Shown piece by piece: positions 8,310 through 17,506 of a stretch of 64,000 nucleotides of DNA (its first letter is position 1; every line of letters begins with the position of its first letter). Made by a program: the position numbers and the translations under genes. The notes under the pieces are model-generated. The model was not told the DNA's origin. It was given only the letters and a program-made list of their open reading frames with translations, and ran no database searches. The DNA is from Simplicispira suum (GTDB lineage Bacteria > Pseudomonadota > Gammaproteobacteria > Burkholderiales > Burkholderiaceae_C): contig NZ_CP027669.1 of NCBI RefSeq assembly GCF_003008595.1, positions 1,054,001 to 1,118,000 of the forward strand, in the 5' to 3' direction.

Positions 8310-8774
8310 TCAAGATGCAGGGCTAGCAGGGATCGCCTTGCGCGCATGAAACCAAATTCCGTCAATAAGGCGCCATTCATCTTGGGCCACTGCTTCCTGC
8401 CCCTTCAAGCGAAGCATGGGAACCGAGTAACGCATAGCCACCGTCACCTTCGCGCGGTCCCCCTCGATCTCTTTGACTTCGCGCACCTCCACCGCATCGT
8501 ACACAATACCGCCTCGCTTGAGGTAGGCCTCCAGCGTCCATGCCGGGTCTTTGGAGAGTTCTTCGTACTTCCAGGCTTCGACGCTGTCGTTTTTCTGATT
8601 GGCGGCCCAATACTCTTGTGCGCGCTTTAGCAGTGCGACTTTCTCGCTATCTTTTTGCGAGTTCGAGGCATCGGAAAGTCCAGTAACGCCTGTGGCACAA
8701 CCCGCTGCCAAGGCAACCAAGACGGACGCGCTCAGCAAATGCATCAAGCGGCGGCGAGAGAAAAACATGTCCAT
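8310..8774 (-). CDS. Small lipoprotein at the end of the type II secretion operon
   Basis: 154 residues with a lipobox (LAAGC, residues 22-26). The mature part has a helix (ALLKRAQEYWAANQ) and then mixed strands with conserved-looking aromatic spots (DEWRLIDGIWFHARK), a pattern reminiscent of NTF2-like folds. It starts 58 bases after gspD ends, so it is probably transcribed with the secretion genes. Location suggests a helper for the secretin, but it does not resemble the helical GspS or AspS pilotins, and the secretin here carries its own lipobox. Function unknown. Confidence 0.65.
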   Translation of the reverse strand: MDMFFSRRRLMHLLSASVLVALAAGCATGVTGLSDASNSQKDSEKVALLKRAQEYWAANQKNDSVEAWKYEELSKDPAWTLEAYLKRGGIVYDAVEVREVKEIEGDRAKVTVAMRYSVPMLRLKGQEAVAQDEWRLIDGIWFHARKAIPASPAS

Positions 8775-8832
8775 GAACGGGAGCTCCTGAAGAAATGAAG
8801 AGGTGTTGACTAAGCCGTTGCCCGCAAGTTCA

Positions 8833-11262
8833 CTACTTGGCAGCAGGCAACGGGAGTGCGCTGCGAGCCGGGAACGAGAGTGTGTCCAGCGACATGGAGC
8901 GCATGCGCTGGCGCAGCTCGGCGCTGGCGGCGCGCAAGTCGTCGTCGTTCTCCAGCATGCGTGGCGTCAAAAGTACCAGGAGCTCGGTGCGCTCACGTTT
9001 GTTGGTGTTCGTGGAAAACAACGCTCCCAGCACCGGAATATCAGCCAACCCCGGTATGCCGCTGTTGCCCCGCGCTTCGTTGTCGCGAATCATGCCGCCC
9101 ATCACAATCGGCTCGCCCGAACGTACCGCCACACGGCTTTGAATCTGCCGCGTAAGGAAGTTGCGCTGGCCGGTCGCTTGATCGATGTCGCCGACATCGG
9201 TGACTTGCTGGGCGATGTCCATCGTAATCAACCCCCCCGCATTGACCGAAGGCGTCACCGAGAGCATGACGCCGGTGTCCTTGTATGTGATGGCCTCGGT
9301 GATCAGGTTGCCGGTGGTCACCGTGGTGGAGCTCTTGACCGGCTGCTGGTTGCCTATCTGAATGGTGGCATTGTGGTTGTCAAGCACCAGCACCGAAGGG
9401 TTGGACAGCACGCGAAGCTGAGATTTCTCGGCCAGCGCATTGAGCGTGGCTTTGACGAGCCCCGCCTTGTTGAGGATGGTGTAGGAGAAGCCGGGCTGCT
9501 TGGGTCCAATGCCGCCGCTCTTGTTGAAGTTCAGCAACGCTTGCCCGTCACGGCCGTTGCTCAGACTATTTTCCACGAACCATTCAACGCCGTAGGCCAG
9601 GTTGCCGGTCAGGCTGACCTCGACGATGCTGGCTTCGATGAGCACCTGGACGGGGGCCTTGTCTAGCTCCCGCAGGGCTTTTTCAATGCGGCGGTACTCG
9701 GCGCGGGGAGCACGAATCAGCAAGGCGTTGCGTTTGTCGTCGGCCACCACGCGCACATTGCCTTCCAGCTGGCTGGTGCTTGTGAGCGACGCGTTGCTGT
9801 TGTTGTTCATGGCGCGCAGCGGTGTCATGCCGGTGGCACTCGTCGAACCAGACCCGGTACTGGAGCCAACACCCAAGCCTGCGCTTGCAGTGCCTGACCC
9901 CAAACTCGAAAGGCCGGACACACTTCCCTGTGTACTGGCGCCCGTCGCGCCGCCAAACTGCGTGGGTGCTGAGCCTGTAGCGACACCGCTTTTTGCGCTC
10001 GCGCCCTCTTTGCCAAACAGGCCATTGAGCATTTCCGCCATGTGCGCGGCCGAGCCGTTCTGCACCGGATAGACGAACAGGTTGGCTTCCAGTGCATCGG
10101 TGGGCTGATCGAGACGGCGAATCCAGGTTTCCACCTGGCTAAGCAACTGGCTGCGCGGCGTGACTACGACCAGCGCGTTCAGGCGCTCTACCGGGAATAC
10201 CCGAATGAGGCCAAACAGCGGATTGGTGGCTGCAACTGTGGCCGCGCTCGCTGTGGTGCCTGCATTGGCTGCACCGGAAGTCGGTGCGCCAGCAGCCGCT
10301 CCGGAAGTCAGGGCGGCGCCAAAGGGCGAGGCGCCTCCAGCGCCGGATCCGCCATAGGGGTCTGCCGATTTGTCTGGCCCCAACATGGCCTGCAGCGCAT
10401 CGCGCACCACATTGACGTTGGCATTTTCCAGCACGAATACGCCCAGCGACATGCCAGAGAGGAAGTCCACGTCAAACGCGTCCACCATTTCGAGCCAACC
10501 GCCCAATTGGGCCTTGCTACCCTGCAAGACAAGAAGATTGCGCAAGGTATCCACATAGACGATGGCTTCGCGCGGCGCAATGGGCGCCAGGATCTTGGCC
10601 ATTTCGCCGGCGGCGATGAAATTGAGCGGCACGATGACGGTGCCCGCACCGGTCAAGTCTTTGAAGCGTGCCGCCCCGACAACAGGGCGAGCGCCGATGG
10701 TCACCGTGCGCTTGGTGACGTGGTAGACGCCTGCGTTGTCGCGCACGATGGCAAGGTCGTGCGGCAGCAAGACAGCGTCAAGCACGTCAAGCACCTGGCT
10801 GCGCGGCAAAGGCTGGCTGGTGCGCAGGCTGACCACGGTGTCGCCACCCGCGTCCACGGTGTAGTTGAGCTTGAGCAGATCGCCAAGCAAGGCCGTGGCC
10901 AGATTGCCGACGGTGGCATTTTCGAAATTGAGGGAAACCTTTTCGCCTTTGGCCAGCACCGGGTCGGGTTTGGGGCCAATGTCGCGCTTAAAGAGCTGGT
11001 CGTTCCCCGGAAAGATGCGCGTTTTGGTCTCGGCTTTCGTCTCGGATTTTTCCTGCTCCTTGGGGTTCACCTCGACTGGCTCTGCGTCGTGGGCAGGCAG
11101 GGGCGCCTCGACAGACACTGGCTCGGTCACGATATTGGAGATCGTCACTGCGGCCTTGGCGCTTGCAAACTGGGCCGAGAGCGAGTCCGGCGGCGGCTGC
11201 TGTGTGCTGGCGCAGCCTGCGGCAAGCAAAGCCAGGAAAAGGATGGAAAACCGAAATGTCAT
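8833..11262 (-). CDS. gspD: Type II secretion outer-membrane secretin GspD
   Basis: 809 residues. The signal sequence ends in a lipobox (LLAAGC), so the secretin is itself a lipoprotein, as known for XpsD. An N0-like domain (FENATVGNLATALL) is followed by repeated N1-N3 domains, the last interrupted by a long Gly/Ser/Ala/Thr-rich loop (roughly residues 430-490). The C-terminal secretin barrel has RVLSNPSVLVLDN, VGDIDQATG and the end motif LLVLLTPRML. It forms the outer-membrane channel through which folded proteins leave the periplasm. It is the last core gene of the operon, 33 bases after gspN. Confidence 0.95.
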   Translation of the reverse strand: MTFRFSILFLALLAAGCASTQQPPPDSLSAQFASAKAAVTISNIVTEPVSVEAPLPAHDAEPVEVNPKEQEKSETKAETKTRIFPGNDQLFKRDIGPKPDPVLAKGEKVSLNFENATVGNLATALLGDLLKLNYTVDAGGDTVVSLRTSQPLPRSQVLDVLDAVLLPHDLAIVRDNAGVYHVTKRTVTIGARPVVGAARFKDLTGAGTVIVPLNFIAAGEMAKILAPIAPREAIVYVDTLRNLLVLQGSKAQLGGWLEMVDAFDVDFLSGMSLGVFVLENANVNVVRDALQAMLGPDKSADPYGGSGAGGASPFGAALTSGAAAGAPTSGAANAGTTASAATVAATNPLFGLIRVFPVERLNALVVVTPRSQLLSQVETWIRRLDQPTDALEANLFVYPVQNGSAAHMAEMLNGLFGKEGASAKSGVATGSAPTQFGGATGASTQGSVSGLSSLGSGTASAGLGVGSSTGSGSTSATGMTPLRAMNNNSNASLTSTSQLEGNVRVVADDKRNALLIRAPRAEYRRIEKALRELDKAPVQVLIEASIVEVSLTGNLAYGVEWFVENSLSNGRDGQALLNFNKSGGIGPKQPGFSYTILNKAGLVKATLNALAEKSQLRVLSNPSVLVLDNHNATIQIGNQQPVKSSTTVTTGNLITEAITYKDTGVMLSVTPSVNAGGLITMDIAQQVTDVGDIDQATGQRNFLTRQIQSRVAVRSGEPIVMGGMIRDNEARGNSGIPGLADIPVLGALFSTNTNKRERTELLVLLTPRMLENDDDLRAASAELRQRMRSMSLDTLSFPARSALPLPAAK

Positions 11263-11295
11263 GGACAGGAACTCCGAATATGCGGTGTGCGTGGT

Positions 11296-11796
11296 TTACT
11301 GACCTGCTGGCAGCCTGGGCCGGCCTAGGGGCTGGGCAGACTTGGGCTCAGGGCCTGGTGCGTGCTCAAGGAGCCGTTCCACGCGTTGTTGATCGGCAGA
11401 CACAAAGACAGCCTTGCGTCCATCAAAGGATTCGATTCGCCAAGGCTTGGAATCTGCGCCTAACTTCAGGGTGCTGCCATCCTTGCGCTGCAGGATGGCA
11501 AGCTGGTCTTTGCCCGACGTGAACACTGCAGTCAGGCGGGATTCTGTCAATTCCTGGGCCAATCCGCCTTTGGGATCACCCGCGTCGGTGGGCCGCCGTG
11601 AGGCCCAAAGGGGCGGACGCTCCAGTGCCTGTCGGGCCTGAAATACCGGTGGCGCCGGAAGTTCAACCACTGCCGGCAGCTCTGGCATACGAGCTGGCGG
11701 CGCGCGCCAGGCATCTTTGCCACTCTGCCACCACCAAGCGCTTCCGGCGAGCGCCGCCACCGCAAACCAGGGTGCCAATTGCCATTGTTTGGTCAT
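11296..11796 (-). CDS. gspN: Type II secretion protein GspN (XpsN-like, GspC role)
   Basis: 166 residues: a short cytoplasmic start, one membrane helix (about residues 8-24), a proline-rich linker, then a small beta-rich domain (LTAVFTSGKDQLAILQRKDGSTLKLG) like the HR domain of GspC or PilP. The position between gspM and gspD is that of xpsN in Xanthomonas, whose product takes the role of GspC by linking the inner-membrane platform to the secretin. No separate gspC is present in the operon. It overlaps gspM by four bases. Confidence 0.75.
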   Translation of the reverse strand: MTKQWQLAPWFAVAALAGSAWWWQSGKDAWRAPPARMPELPAVVELPAPPVFQARQALERPPLWASRRPTDAGDPKGGLAQELTESRLTAVFTSGKDQLAILQRKDGSTLKLGADSKPWRIESFDGRKAVFVSADQQRVERLLEHAPGPEPKSAQPLGRPRLPAGQ

Positions 11797-12356
11797 GGCT
11801 GCCCCTTCTGCAGTGCAATTGGGGCAAGAGGCGCTTCAAGTTGCAAGGCAAGGCGGGCACCTTGCGGGCCGGGGCCGTTGCTGGCACCGTCGCGCGATAC
11901 GATTACGGACTGCACCCAGAAAGGCGGCAGACGCGCCTGCAGCGCCTCCATGAACCGAACGAGCTTCGACCAGTCCCCCGAAACGGTCGCTGTCAGGCGA
12001 ATATGCGCCATCTGGCCATCGGTTGCGGGCTCGAGAGCCACTTGTGAGGACACCAGCGTGCTTCCCGAATTGACAATGAGTTCACGCAGCTTTTGCTGCA
12101 CATCGTTGGGGGCGTTTTCACCGCCCGGATGCACCCAAGGGGACACATTGGACTGTGCCTTGGTCAGCAGGGCTTCAATTTGCGGTCCGGACTTAACAAT
12201 CCCTTCAAGACGTTCGCTGCGCGCCTCGAGCTGCCCAAGGGCGCTGTCATAGCGTGCCCACAGTGAGCGGTAGAGCAGCCCCCCGGCGACCAGCAGGCAC
12301 AGGGCGAGCAGCGCCAGCGCAATCCACGTATAGCGCACCCAGACATTGGACCTCAT
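11793..12356 (-). CDS. gspM: Type II secretion inner-membrane protein GspM
   Basis: 187 residues with one N-terminal membrane helix (TWIALALLALCLLVAGGLLY), a coiled segment (LGQLEARSERLEGIV) and a ferredoxin-like periplasmic domain. This is the T2SSM_b/PilO-like architecture. It would pair with GspL in the inner-membrane assembly platform. It overlaps gspL and gspN by four bases on either side, so translation is probably coupled. Confidence 0.85.
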   Translation of the reverse strand: MRSNVWVRYTWIALALLALCLLVAGGLLYRSLWARYDSALGQLEARSERLEGIVKSGPQIEALLTKAQSNVSPWVHPGGENAPNDVQQKLRELIVNSGSTLVSSQVALEPATDGQMAHIRLTATVSGDWSKLVRFMEALQARLPPFWVQSVIVSRDGASNGPGPQGARLALQLEAPLAPIALQKGQP

Positions 12357-13354
12357 GGTTGTGCCCCATCGGCGCGCCAGCGCATTTCAAAGGTGAAGCG
12401 TTCTTTGTTCAATGTGTTGTCGCGCACGCTGGCGCCAGTGGCACGTGCGTCGGCCAGACCTGGCTGACGGCCAAGTTGCGCCAACAATTCGTTGGCGTTG
12501 CCCGTCAAGCCCATGACCCGGATCTCGCGCCCATTGACTTCAATGCGGTCAAGCCAGGCCTCGTCTGGCAGTGCGGCCGATAAACGGTCGATAAAGCTCG
12601 CCAATGGCAGCTCGGCGTTGATGCTTTTCAAAACCTCGTCGCCTACCCGGGCCTGGCTGCGCAGCTCGTCAAGCTTCTGGCGCAGCGGTGCGGCTTGCGC
12701 CTCCAGCCCCTGGACATGCTGCAAGGCCAGGGTTACCGCCTGGCGTTTGAGCACCAAGGGCATGAGCGCCGGGGCCAGCAGCATGGCGATCACGAGGAGC
12801 AGGGCTGCGCCTGTCAGACCATCCATGCGCCGCTGGCGCTTCTTTTGCGCTTCCCAAGCCACGCCACGGACAGCACAGACCTGCCCTGCATGGCTCAAAT
12901 ACACCGGCACGTCGGCGGCAAGACCCTGCTGCGCCAGCATGTCCTGCTGCAGACTGCGTCGGCAGATGAGCCATTGCACCTGCCAGCCCGCCTGCATGTC
13001 CGGGGCGGCGTCCCAAGCAAAGGCGATTTGATCCGGCGGTATGGGCGAAAGACGCCACAGCGCCTCTTGCACGGCAGCCTCCAAATCGGACCGGCGCATG
13101 GTGGGCAAGCGCATCTCGCCGCTGAGGCAATTGGTCTCGGGTACCACCAGTCCTGCGGCTTTGCCTTTGCCGCTGCGGGGCAGCAAGCGGGTTTCGCGAA
13201 TGGATGCGGGTTTGCCTGCAGCAGTGACAACGGCTGCTTCATAGGCAGGCCAGAAACCACGCTCGACCAGCGCGCGCCGAATCTGGCCCAGACCCCATGC
13301 GAGCCGGTCCAACGCCATTTGCACGCGCAGAACGAATTGTCTCCAACCTGTCAT
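12353..13354 (-). CDS. gspL: Type II secretion assembly protein GspL (PilM/PilN-like)
   Basis: 333 residues from the ATG at 13354, which overlaps the gspK stop (ATGA) and is preferred over an upstream start at 13474. The cytoplasmic N-terminal half lacks an obvious ATP-binding loop. A membrane helix near residue 190-210 (LTGAALLLVIAMLLAPALMPLVL) is followed by a coiled coil and a PilN-like periplasmic domain (LPDEAWLDRIEVNGREIRVMG). GspL connects the GspE ATPase to GspM. Length and order fit the XpsL type. Confidence 0.85.
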   Translation of the reverse strand: MTGWRQFVLRVQMALDRLAWGLGQIRRALVERGFWPAYEAAVVTAAGKPASIRETRLLPRSGKGKAAGLVVPETNCLSGEMRLPTMRRSDLEAAVQEALWRLSPIPPDQIAFAWDAAPDMQAGWQVQWLICRRSLQQDMLAQQGLAADVPVYLSHAGQVCAVRGVAWEAQKKRQRRMDGLTGAALLLVIAMLLAPALMPLVLKRQAVTLALQHVQGLEAQAAPLRQKLDELRSQARVGDEVLKSINAELPLASFIDRLSAALPDEAWLDRIEVNGREIRVMGLTGNANELLAQLGRQPGLADARATGASVRDNTLNKERFTFEMRWRADGAQP

Positions 13355-14262
13355 CGCTTGAATTCCTGTTCTGGCCCATCTACCCGGTGCGTCGGCTCCA
13401 GCGATAGCGTCGTCCATGGCGTCAGGGTATCTGGCCGGGCGCTCAGATCCAGCCAGGCTTGCCTCTGCCACCAACGTCCATCCTCCGCTTGCAGGGTGGC
13501 TTGCACTCTCACGGTCTGCCCCACCGCAGACGATGCTGCGGTGAAAAACGGGGCTGCTGCTCCCGAAAGCAACTCGCCAGCCCGCATTTCCAGGGGAGAA
13601 GAGTGAACACGCGCGCCAAGACCCTGCTGGCCGGTGAGTGCGTCGATGAGCGCCGGAGGCGCAGAACCGATCTCTATGCCCTGCTGCCCGTTGGTGCCCA
13701 AATAGGGCGCGATTGTCTCATACAGCGCAGCCGTCATTCCCATCACCGACTTGAGTTCTGAGAGGTCTTCCAGCGCCGAATTTCGAGGCAAGGAAGGCCA
13801 GCCTGCGGCGCGGTACTGAGCGGCTTCGGCGCCGCCGATGCCGCCCGGAATGTCGTCCGGATCAATGAAATCGTGGATGCGGGAAACGAGTATGGCCGCC
13901 TCTCCCTGCGCCAGGCCTGCCACTTTCTGCAACAGGGCTTGCAGCAAAGCGTCGCTGGCAACGTTCACATCCACGAGCCCGCTTGACGGCGTGATTTCCA
14001 GACGCACCTGGTTGGTCCCCAGCGTCATCTGCTCAATGCGGTACTGCGCACCAAGGCCCTTCTCTGCAATCATGCGCTGGGCCGCAAGTTGAATTGCTGC
14101 GTCGAGCACCGATTCGGCGCGCATGCGTGCAAGACTGAATCCGATATTCTGCGTCTGCTGCCGAATTCCGTGGGCACTGGCCAGCACCACCAGAGAGAGC
14201 GCAGCCACCAGCCAAAGCACCAGCACCAGCGCGGCGCCAGAGTTGACACGCTTGCTCGTCAT
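13351..14262 (-). CDS. gspK: Type II secretion minor pseudopilin GspK
   Basis: 303 residues. The prepilin-like N-terminus is NSG followed by AALVLVLWLVAALSLVVLAS, without the usual Glu at mature position 5, as is typical of GspK. A large globular domain follows (HDFIDPDDIPGG, SELKSVMGM), containing the helix-hairpin-helix-like region known from GspK. It caps the pseudopilus tip with GspI and GspJ. It overlaps gspJ and gspL by four bases each. Confidence 0.92.
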   Translation of the reverse strand: MTSKRVNSGAALVLVLWLVAALSLVVLASAHGIRQQTQNIGFSLARMRAESVLDAAIQLAAQRMIAEKGLGAQYRIEQMTLGTNQVRLEITPSSGLVDVNVASDALLQALLQKVAGLAQGEAAILVSRIHDFIDPDDIPGGIGGAEAAQYRAAGWPSLPRNSALEDLSELKSVMGMTAALYETIAPYLGTNGQQGIEIGSAPPALIDALTGQQGLGARVHSSPLEMRAGELLSGAAAPFFTAASSAVGQTVRVQATLQAEDGRWWQRQAWLDLSARPDTLTPWTTLSLEPTHRVDGPEQEFKR

Positions 14263-14870
14263 CGCGCCCTCGCCAGGGCAAACACGAGAGGTGGCCAGTC
14301 GCCACGCACATCGCCGATTTCAAGTTTGATGCGTGCAGGAAACTCCTTGCGCGCCGAATCCCAGTTGCGCGTCCACTCGGCTGTGCGACCGTCCTGGTAG
14401 TACCACTGCAAAGTCTGCACATCGCTAAGCAGGGTTTCGCGCAGGGCCACGCCCCAGTCGAGGGCCATGGAGCCGCCATCGTACGGCAGAGCCTCCACCA
14501 TCAGATCGGTGCTGCCACCCTCGTGGCGCAAGGGACTGGCGCGAAAGACGTAGAGGCCGCCGCCATCGCCGCGCTCGGGCAAGGGCGCGACCCACAGCGC
14601 CCCAGCAGCATTGCCACTGAAAAAAATGACCGACTGGGCAGCGTCGCTGCGCCCGAGAAGCCGCAAGCCATCGAATTTGCGCCCCAACCATTGGCTGACG
14701 ACCAGCATGTGCTCGGAGCGATCCATCAGGCGCTGGTTGCGGTCCTCCGATTTGCCGATCAGCGCAAAGCCGGCAAACATCAGCATCACCACGGCAGCCG
14801 TCACGGCGAGAGCTATGAGCAGTTCCAGCAGGGTAAAACCAGACTGCTGCCGGCGCATGGAACACCTCAT
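14259..14870 (-). CDS. gspJ: Type II secretion minor pseudopilin GspJ
   Basis: 203 residues from the ATG at 14870, which overlaps the gspI stop; another ATG lies 15 bases upstream. Class III prepilin signal: RRQQSG, cleavage, then FTLLELLIALAVTAAV with Glu at +5. The rest is a GspJ beta-rich domain (FFSGNAAGALWVAPL, QWYYQDG). It is part of the pseudopilus tip complex. The cleaving peptidase (GspO/PilD) is not encoded in this window. Confidence 0.92.
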   Translation of the reverse strand: MRCSMRRQQSGFTLLELLIALAVTAAVVMLMFAGFALIGKSEDRNQRLMDRSEHMLVVSQWLGRKFDGLRLLGRSDAAQSVIFFSGNAAGALWVAPLPERGDGGGLYVFRASPLRHEGGSTDLMVEALPYDGGSMALDWGVALRETLLSDVQTLQWYYQDGRTAEWTRNWDSARKEFPARIKLEIGDVRGDWPPLVFALARAR

Positions 14871-15322
14871 GGAGCCGTCCGCCAAGGCTTCCAGGTGGTC
14901 CAGCTCACCACCGGCGCGCCACCTTTCGCGCGTGAGATATCGATCGTTACACGGGCCGCCGATATCGGCGACGTGACCGGGCGACCGCCCTCTTCGGCGA
15001 TCTGGACCTGCTCCGGTGCCGTGTGCACCACCCAGTGCCAGGCGCCCGACTGGCCGGATGCCGTTTGGGCCAGATCTTCGGCATAGGTGGCTCCGGCAAG
15101 AACCGACCTGGCGAGCAAGGTGGCCTCAACGCGCGCCTCGACATCCCCGACATTCTTGGATCCCTGGCCGACACTTCGGTATAGGGTGGCCAAGGCGATC
15201 GACGCAATGGCCATGGCCACCAGCGCTTCGAGCAGGGCAAATCCCAGGCGGCCCTTGCGCCGTGAACCCGCCCTGCCTTTGCTTGCCTGGGCACGGTGTA
15301 CAGCTGTATGCAGCCTGTTCAT
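14867..15322 (-). CDS. gspI: Type II secretion minor pseudopilin GspI
   Basis: 151 residues with an unusually long basic leader (about 27 residues) ending in GRLG, then FALLEALVAMAIASIALATLY, with Glu at +5. A GspI-type domain follows (WHWVVHTAPEQVQIAEEGG). It overlaps gspH and gspJ by four bases. It forms the tip trimer with GspJ and GspK. Confidence 0.9.
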   Translation of the reverse strand: MNRLHTAVHRAQASKGRAGSRRKGRLGFALLEALVAMAIASIALATLYRSVGQGSKNVGDVEARVEATLLARSVLAGATYAEDLAQTASGQSGAWHWVVHTAPEQVQIAEEGGRPVTSPISAARVTIDISRAKGGAPVVSWTTWKPWRTAP

Positions 15323-15834
15323 GAACTGCCCATCACTCCGATTTGCTCCACCGTACCCAGCAGCCAGCTGACACGAAACATCACGCCCCGACCGCTTCGC
15401 AGCACAGTGAATTCGCCACCTCGGGCGCCCCCATCGGCATTGAACACAAACAGCGGCTCACCGGGACCCGTGTGTGTTTGGGGGTCGCGGAGCAGCGGCT
15501 GCCATATCACCTCCAACGACTGGGGAATCTCTAGAGGCGGCTGGCCTTGTAACAGCAGTTGACGGGCTTGTGGTTCATAGGTCACCGTGATGTGCTTGCC
15601 ATCCTGAACACACAGAGAACGCGCCTGACTCAGCCGACTGGCCACATCTCGGACGGTCTGGTGGTAGCGCGCCCGATCCATGAAGGACTGAGCGCCACCG
15701 CCCACCACAGCCGCCGAAATAGCGGCCAGCACCAGCACCACCAGCAGTTCGAGCAAGGTAAAGCCCGCCAACCGGGAATGGCGGCGCATCGCATGAGCTT
15801 CGCGACGGCGTGCCACACTCACGCACAGGTTCAA
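15319..15834 (-). CDS. gspH: Type II secretion minor pseudopilin GspH
   Basis: 171 residues. The leader ends RLAG, then FTLLELLVVLVLAAISAAV. A GspH/FimT-like domain follows (RYHQTVRDVASRLSQARSLCVQDG). The leader is about 24 residues; an internal ATG at residue 16 (MRRHSRLAG) would give a more standard length, but the ATGA overlap with gspG favours the longer form. It connects the pseudopilus shaft and tip. Confidence 0.9.
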   Translation of the reverse strand: MNLCVSVARRREAHAMRRHSRLAGFTLLELLVVLVLAAISAAVVGGGAQSFMDRARYHQTVRDVASRLSQARSLCVQDGKHITVTYEPQARQLLLQGQPPLEIPQSLEVIWQPLLRDPQTHTGPGEPLFVFNADGGARGGEFTVLRSGRGVMFRVSWLLGTVEQIGVMGSS

Positions 15835-16274
15835 TTGAAGATATCCGCGTTGTCGCTCTCTCCGCCGGGCTTGCCGTCGGCTCCCAGGGAATACACGTCG
15901 GGTCCGCTGTTGCGCCCTGGGTTCTTGTACAAGTACGCAGCGCCCCAGGGATCGACCGGCAGGCCCTTCTTCAAATAGGGGCCAGTCCAGCCCGGGGCAG
16001 TGCTGGGGCGCTCCACCAGCGCGCGCAGGCCTTCGGCATCGGTGGGGTAGCGGCCGACGTCGAGCTTGAACAAATCGATGCTTTGCTCGATTTCAGCAAT
16101 CTGGATGCGCGCCGTCTTGGCCTTTGCGCCGCCCAGTTGGTCCAGCACGCGCGGACCAACGAGGCCGGCGAGCAGCGTGAGGATCACCAGCACCACGAGC
16201 AGTTCAATCAGCGTGAAACCGGAAGAACGGCGTGCGCGGACAGCCGCTGGATGCACAGAGAAGCGGGTATTCAT
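15831..16274 (-). CDS. gspG: Type II secretion major pseudopilin GspG
   Basis: 147 residues. The leader ends RSSG, followed by FTLIELLVVLVILTLLAGLV with Glu at +5. The C-terminal region has the GspG-specific features DVGRYPTDAEGLRAL, GPYLKKGLPVDPWG and a late calcium-site region (GADGKPGGESDNADI). It is the main building block of the periplasmic pseudopilus. It starts 23 bases after gspF ends, a gap that leaves room for its own ribosome-binding site. Confidence 0.96.
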   Translation of the reverse strand: MNTRFSVHPAAVRARRSSGFTLIELLVVLVILTLLAGLVGPRVLDQLGGAKAKTARIQIAEIEQSIDLFKLDVGRYPTDAEGLRALVERPSTAPGWTGPYLKKGLPVDPWGAAYLYKNPGRNSGPDVYSLGADGKPGGESDNADIFN

Positions 16275-16297
16275 AAATATTCCTTATATTTAGATTC

Positions 16298-17506
16298 TCA
16301 AATAGTGTCATTGATGGACAGAACGCCACCTAAAATTGCCACGATGATGAAGGCGACTAGAGCACCCAATAAAATGATGATGATGGGCTCCATGGTGGCC
16401 AGTACACGGTCCATGGTCCGCCGCCCTTGATCTTCATAGCGATCGGCCAAACTCAAAAGCGTAGTATCCATTTGCCCCGTTTCCTCGGCCACGCGAATCA
16501 GTTGCGGCGTACCGGTTTTATCAAAATGCCTTGAATCAAAGCCTACCGACAGGCGTTTCCCAGTCTTCACGATGCCGACCAGTGGCTCGAAATCCTTGCG
16601 CAAAGCGGTATTGGTCAGAGTATCAAGAGAAATGCGCAAGGCATCCACCATAGGTACGCCGCGTTGCAACAAATTACCGAAAGTTCTGAAGTAAACCGCA
16701 AATTGCAGATTTTTGATCACCTTGCCCATCAAAGGAATTTCCATCAGCATGCTGTCCAAACGAATGCGTCCACTCTCAGTTGCACTCCAGCGCGACAATA
16801 AAAACAGGGCTGCGCCGACTGCAGCCAGAATCGCCATCCAGTGAAATCGCACGAAGTCGCTCAAACCAATGACCAGTTTGGTTGAATAGGGCAATGCATC
16901 GCCCATGGAATCAAAAATCTCTCGAAACTGAGGGACAACGAATGCCAGCAACAGCGTCACGGAGAGCACCGACACCACCAACAGAATAATCGGGTAGGTC
17001 ATTGAAGAGATGACATAGTTGCGCAGCTTGTCGTCCGTTTCCAACTGCAGGGCAAGTTCTTTCAGTACGACATTCAGCGATCCCGAGCTTTCGCCGGCAC
17101 GAATCAGAACCAAGTATTGCTTTCCGAAATCTCGCTCAAATGGCAGCATGGATACGTAGAGGGATTTGCCGCCACGAATACCTTCTTCCAGCGCCGAAAT
17201 AAAATGCTTGAGGCGCTCGGTCGCAGCCGTTTCCTTGAGCAGCGCCAGCGCCCTGTCCAATGGCATGTTCGCCTGTTTCAGGTGCGCCATTTCGCGGGTG
17301 AACAAAAGCACTTCGCTGCGTTTGAGTTTGGCACCGCCGCTGCGTGACACCTCGCCTGCAGGCGCATCGCTTGTGGTCTCGATGCGAATGGGCGTGACGC
17401 CTTGCCCGATGAGTCGCAAGCGGGCAGTTTCGGGCGTCGGCGCGCGCACCGTTCCCTGGCAAGACTTGCCGTCGCTCGCCAGCCCCGTGTAGTGGAAATC
17501 AATCAT
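16298..17506 (-). CDS. gspF: Type II secretion inner-membrane platform protein GspF
   Basis: 402 residues with two T2SSF domains (about residues 70-190 and 270-395), each closed by membrane helices (MTYPIILLVVSVLSVTLLLAF near 170; IIIILLGALVAFIIVAILG near the end). This is the PilC/GspF family polytopic core that works with the GspE ATPase to extrude the pseudopilus. The start overlaps the gspE stop region by eight bases. The codon use here is somewhat more AT-rich than in gspG-gspN. Confidence 0.95.
   Translation of the reverse strand: MIDFHYTGLASDGKSCQGTVRAPTPETARLRLIGQGVTPIRIETTSDAPAGEVSRSGGAKLKRSEVLLFTREMAHLKQANMPLDRALALLKETAATERLKHFISALEEGIRGGKSLYVSMLPFERDFGKQYLVLIRAGESSGSLNVVLKELALQLETDDKLRNYVISSMTYPIILLVVSVLSVTLLLAFVVPQFREIFDSMGDALPYSTKLVIGLSDFVRFHWMAILAAVGAALFLLSRWSATESGRIRLDSMLMEIPLMGKVIKNLQFAVYFRTFGNLLQRGVPMVDALRISLDTLTNTALRKDFEPLVGIVKTGKRLSVGFDSRHFDKTGTPQLIRVAEETGQMDTTLLSLADRYEDQGRRTMDRVLATMEPIIIILLGALVAFIIVAILGGVLSINDTI

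Noticed and set aside
11296..14262. Type IV pilus assembly operon (pilM-N-O-P-Q-like)
   Set aside because: The gene set includes five pseudopilins, GspE/F with typical motifs and the xps order, so it is a type II secretion system.
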